This document shows, one piece after another, positions 4,577 through 6,982 of a stretch of 6,982 bases of DNA. The stretch is from Bacteriovoracaceae bacterium. GTDB taxonomy: Bacteria > Bdellovibrionota > UBA1018. Both the position numbers and the translations under genes were made by a program. The stretch spans positions 6,954-13,935 of the forward strand of contig JAHFAC010000011.1 in assembly GCA_023250755.1 (NCBI GenBank), in the 5' to 3' direction. The first letter of the stretch is position 1. Each line of letters begins with the position of its first letter. The notes beneath the pieces are model-generated. The model saw only the letters and a program-made list of their open reading frames with translations, was not told the DNA's origin and did no database searches.

Positions 4577-6982
4577 TTATTCCTTCTCTCTTACCCATTT
4601 CTTTGCTTCTTCTAATGCCTTTGTAAGTCCTGAGGCGTTGGTACCTCCGGCTTGAGCCAAGTCGGGTCGGCCGCCCCCTTTTCCTCCGATGAGGGGGGCA
4701 AGATTTTTTAAAAGATCGCTTGCGTTGATGCTTTTTTGGGCTTGGGGCCCGACAGCGACCAATAGGGAGGCTTTTTCAGAGGCGGGTTCTTGCATTCCCA
4801 AAATGATCACTGCATCTGGAGCTTTTTGCTTCAGGCGATCTGAAAGGTCTCGCAGACGTTTGATACCTTGAGAATCCGGCACGCAAAGGGCGGTGATGAG
4901 GCGTACTCCGAAGAGCGTTTCTGCTTTTGTCAGCAGGTCATCTACCTCTTGACCTGCGCTTTTTGCCTGGAGTTGCTCAAGTTGTTTACGAAGATCTCGC
5001 TCAGCAGCCGCTATTTTGTCTAGGCGTCCTAGAATTTCATCCACGTTTGAAGCTTTTAGGCGATCACGAATGAGCTTGAGTTCACTATCGTGGCCGCGAA
5101 GGTAGTCGAACGCTCCTTTTGAAGTATAGGCAATGATTCTACGAACTCCCGCCGCAATTCCAGTCTCGCTCGAAATTTTGAAAAGATGGATTTCTGAGGA
5201 GTTGTCGACATGGGTACCACCACAAAGCTCTGTTGAAAAATCTCCTACTTTAACCACTCGGACGACATTTCCGTATTTTTCTCCAAAAAAAGCGATTGCC
5301 CCTTGTGCAATCGCTTTTTCTTTGGACATTTCTTTCTTGTCAACATGCTCCGCTTGCCAAATTTTTTCGTTAATTCGGTCTTCAACTTGCTGAAGTTCTT
5401 TTTCACTCAAGGGCTGAAAATGGGTGAAATCAAAACGTAACAAATCAGAGGTGACAAGAGATCCAGCTTGTTTTACGTGGTTGCCCAGAATGTCACGGAG
5501 GGCCCAATGAAGGAGATGAGTGGCCGTATGATTGCGAGCAGTGAGGGCTCGAAGCGCGACATCGGTCTCTTGTGTGTAGATGTCGCCTATCCGGAGAGTG
5601 CCCTTTTTGGGTCGAATGTGGACGACGGTCAAGTCGGGGACTGGTTTTTGAACATCAATCACTTCACCTTCGAAGTCCTTGCCATCAGTGATGCGTCCGC
5701 GATCCCCCACTTGCCCCCCACTTTCACCGTAAAACGGGGTTTCAGTAAAAATCGCCTCAAGAATGATCCCCTTTTCAAGACTATCGGCAGTGGCTGCTAG
5801 AGTTGGTGTGACGAAGGAGGTTTGAGATTTGAGTCCACTGTCATTTGGAACCAGGAGAGCGGCACATTCTGCTCGGGCTGAGTGTTGATCATAGCCGACG
5901 AAACGAGGGAGTTTTTCCTTTATCTTAAGTTCCGCGGCGATTTTTAAATACATCTCGTCTAGGGATTCTTGTCCAGAGCCTTTCCAGTGTTTACGGGACT
6001 CCGTTCGTTGATGATCCATGGCTTTTTCAAAACCGATCTCGTCCACAGGAATATTTTTTTCTAAACAAATGACTTTGGTCAAGTCGAGCGGAAATCCATA
6101 GGTGTCATAAAGTTTAAACGCCACTTCGCCCGGAAGGGTTTTTGATGCATTGAGCTTAGAGGTCTCTTCGTCAAGCAGAACGAGGCCTCGTTCGAGGGTT
6201 CGAAAAAACTGCTCTTCTTCGGCCTGAATCGCTTTTTCAATAAATGCGCGTTTTTCAGTTAGATCGGGATAGGCTTCCTGCATTTGATCGACCACAAAAA
6301 GAGCGGTTTTATGGAGAAAAGGGGAGTCAAAGCCCAATTTCTTACCATGGCGGATAGCGCGGCGGAGAATGCGTCTCAGGACATAGCCGCGTCCTTCGTT
6401 GGAGGGAAGAACACCGTCACCGATTAAGAAAGCTGCCGCGCGTGAGTGATCGGCGATGACTCGAAAAGAAACAGCAAGATCATTTTGTGGGTTATAGGAT
6501 TTTTTTGCAAGTAGTTCAGTCTTCGAAATCAGAGTACGAAATCCGTCTGTTTCATAGTTGGTGTCAACCTGCTGTAGGATGGCGGCAATACGTTCAAGTC
6601 CTGCTCCGGTGTCTACGGATGGTTTTGGAAGTGGAGCCAGTCTCCCCTTAGCATCGCGCTCAAATTGCATGAAAACAAGATTCCAAAATTCGATATATCG
6701 ATCACAATCGCAACCCATCCCGCAGGTAGTTTTTCCACAAGAATATTTTTCGCCTCGATCGATAAAAATTTCACTGCAAGGCCCGCAGGGACCCGTATCC
6801 CCCATGGCCCAGAAATTGTCTTTTTCACCAAATTTAAAAATGCGATCAGTGGAAATTCCTTCTTGCTTGTGCCAGAGGTTGGCGGCTTCGTCGTCTTTTT
6901 CGAAGACGGTCACGTAGAGGTTTTCCTTGGGCAAGGCTAACTCGCGAGTGACGAACTCCCATGCGTAATGAATCGCCTCTTT
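4577..6982 (-). CDS. alaS: Alanyl-tRNA synthetase (N-terminus cut by window edge)
   Basis: AlaRS is a cytoplasmic class II synthetase that charges tRNA-Ala with alanine and hydrolyses mischarged Ser/Gly-tRNA-Ala. 801 codons are visible; the frame is open to the right edge (first residues KEAIHYAWEF), and roughly 100 N-terminal residues including class II motif 1 lie outside. In visible numbering: motif 2 region FWAMGDTGPCGPCSEIF near 57-73; a cysteine-rich insert CGKTTCGMGCDC at 82-93 before DRYIEFWNLVFMQF; motif 3 VDTGAGLERI near 123-132; the tRNA-recognition region to about 365; the editing site with His485 and His489 (HTATH) and Cys587 and His591 (CGGTH); then the C-terminal oligomerisation region with GGKGGGRPDLAQAGG at 766-780. 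All four editing-site ligands are intact, so both activities should be present. A perfect terminator-like hairpin lies inside the gene at 5285-5319. The oppA-like gene follows 76 bp downstream on the same strand with no terminator seen between them. Confidence 0.98.
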   Translation of the reverse strand, partial: KEAIHYAWEFVTRELALPKENLYVTVFEKDDEAANLWHKQEGISTDRIFKFGEKDNFWAMGDTGPCGPCSEIFIDRGEKYSCGKTTCGMGCDCDRYIEFWNLVFMQFERDAKGRLAPLPKPSVDTGAGLERIAAILQQVDTNYETDGFRTLISKTELLAKKSYNPQNDLAVSFRVIADHSRAAAFLIGDGVLPSNEGRGYVLRRILRRAIRHGKKLGFDSPFLHKTALFVVDQMQEAYPDLTEKRAFIEKAIQAEEEQFFRTLERGLVLLDEETSKLNASKTLPGEVAFKLYDTYGFPLDLTKVICLEKNIPVDEIGFEKAMDHQRTESRKHWKGSGQESLDEMYLKIAAELKIKEKLPRFVGYDQHSARAECAALLVPNDSGLKSQTSFVTPTLAATADSLEKGIILEAIFTETPFYGESGGQVGDRGRITDGKDFEGEVIDVQKPVPDLTVVHIRPKKGTLRIGDIYTQETDVALRALTARNHTATHLLHWALRDILGNHVKQAGSLVTSDLLRFDFTHFQPLSEKELQQVEDRINEKIWQAEHVDKKEMSKEKAIAQGAIAFFGEKYGNVVRVVKVGDFSTELCGGTHVDNSSEIHLFKISSETGIAAGVRRIIAYTSKGAFDYLRGHDSELKLIRDRLKASNVDEILGRLDKIAAAERDLRKQLEQLQAKSAGQEVDDLLTKAETLFGVRLITALCVPDSQGIKRLRDLSDRLKQKAPDAVIILGMQEPASEKASLLVAVGPQAQKSINASDLLKNLAPLIGGKGGGRPDLAQAGGTNASGLTKALEEAKKWVREKE
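5285..5319 (-). repeat. Perfect 13-bp inverted repeat with T-tract inside alaS (terminator-like hairpin)
   Basis: AAAAAGCGATTGC (5287-5299) and GCAATCGCTTTTT (5307-5319) are exact reverse complements around a 7-nt loop. Read in the alaS direction the hairpin is followed by TTTTTTT (5291-5285), the architecture of an intrinsic terminator; read on the plus strand it ends in five T. It encodes KAIAQGAIAFF, just before the conserved FGEKYG of AlaRS, so the repeat is partly favoured by the repeated Ala-Ile-Ala residues. Whether it stops transcription is unknown. Confidence 0.6.
6178..6193. repeat. 16-bp perfect palindrome inside alaS
   Basis: GAACGAGGCCTCGTTC is its own reverse complement. It encodes the ERGLV stretch of the synthetase. 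There is no loop, so it could form only a poor hairpin; as DNA it could be a symmetric protein-binding site. Nothing else supports a function. Confidence 0.3.

Noticed and set aside
5133..5800. Plus-strand open frames of 86 and 110 codons inside alaS, and similar ones near 6558-6940
   Set aside because: They are antisense shadows of the highly conserved AlaRS coding sequence.
1..6982. Search for a defence system, CRISPR array, mobile element, prophage, tRNA or riboswitch
   Set aside because: No array-like repeats, transposase, integrase, clover-leaf or T-box-like sequence was seen; the window is filled by six ordinary genes. The alaS leader, where a T-box could be, lies outside the window.

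Overview
This looks like a chromosomal housekeeping segment from a Gram-negative (diderm) bacterium. The evidence is a Pal outer-membrane lipoprotein, an exported peptide-binding lipoprotein, strong purine-rich ribosome binding sites and dense gene packing at moderate GC. The Pal motif GHCDQRGG, the layout of the HD-GYP protein and the cysteine-rich insert in alanyl-tRNA synthetase suggest a Bdellovibrionota or other former delta-proteobacterial lineage. That placement is inferred from motif memory and was not tested.

Layout, left to right. (1) pal on the minus strand, C-terminus cut by the left edge. (2) ssb on the plus strand, divergent from pal across a leader of about 190 bp that carries two inverted repeats. 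(3) A 141-residue exported protein of unknown function on the minus strand, convergent with ssb. (4) An HD-GYP-domain protein on the plus strand, divergent from gene 3. (5) A family 5 peptide-binding lipoprotein (OppA-like) on the minus strand, whose stop codon lies 3 bp from that of gene 4. (6) alaS on the minus strand, upstream of the oppA-like gene with a 76-bp gap, N-terminus cut by the right edge.

The genes do not form one obvious pathway. They cover envelope integrity (pal), DNA replication and repair (ssb), cyclic-dinucleotide signalling (HD-GYP), peptide uptake or sensing (oppA-like) and translation (alaS). Only alaS and the oppA-like gene are placed to share a transcript. There is no tRNA, rRNA, mobile element, CRISPR array or phage gene, and I see no new multi-gene system.

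The points most worth a second look are a perfect 13-bp hairpin with a T-tract (intrinsic-terminator architecture) inside the alaS coding sequence, an SSB without the usual acidic DDIPF-type tip, an HD-GYP domain with a changed HDxGK lysine and other substitutions, and pal standing at the head of its unit rather than behind tolB.
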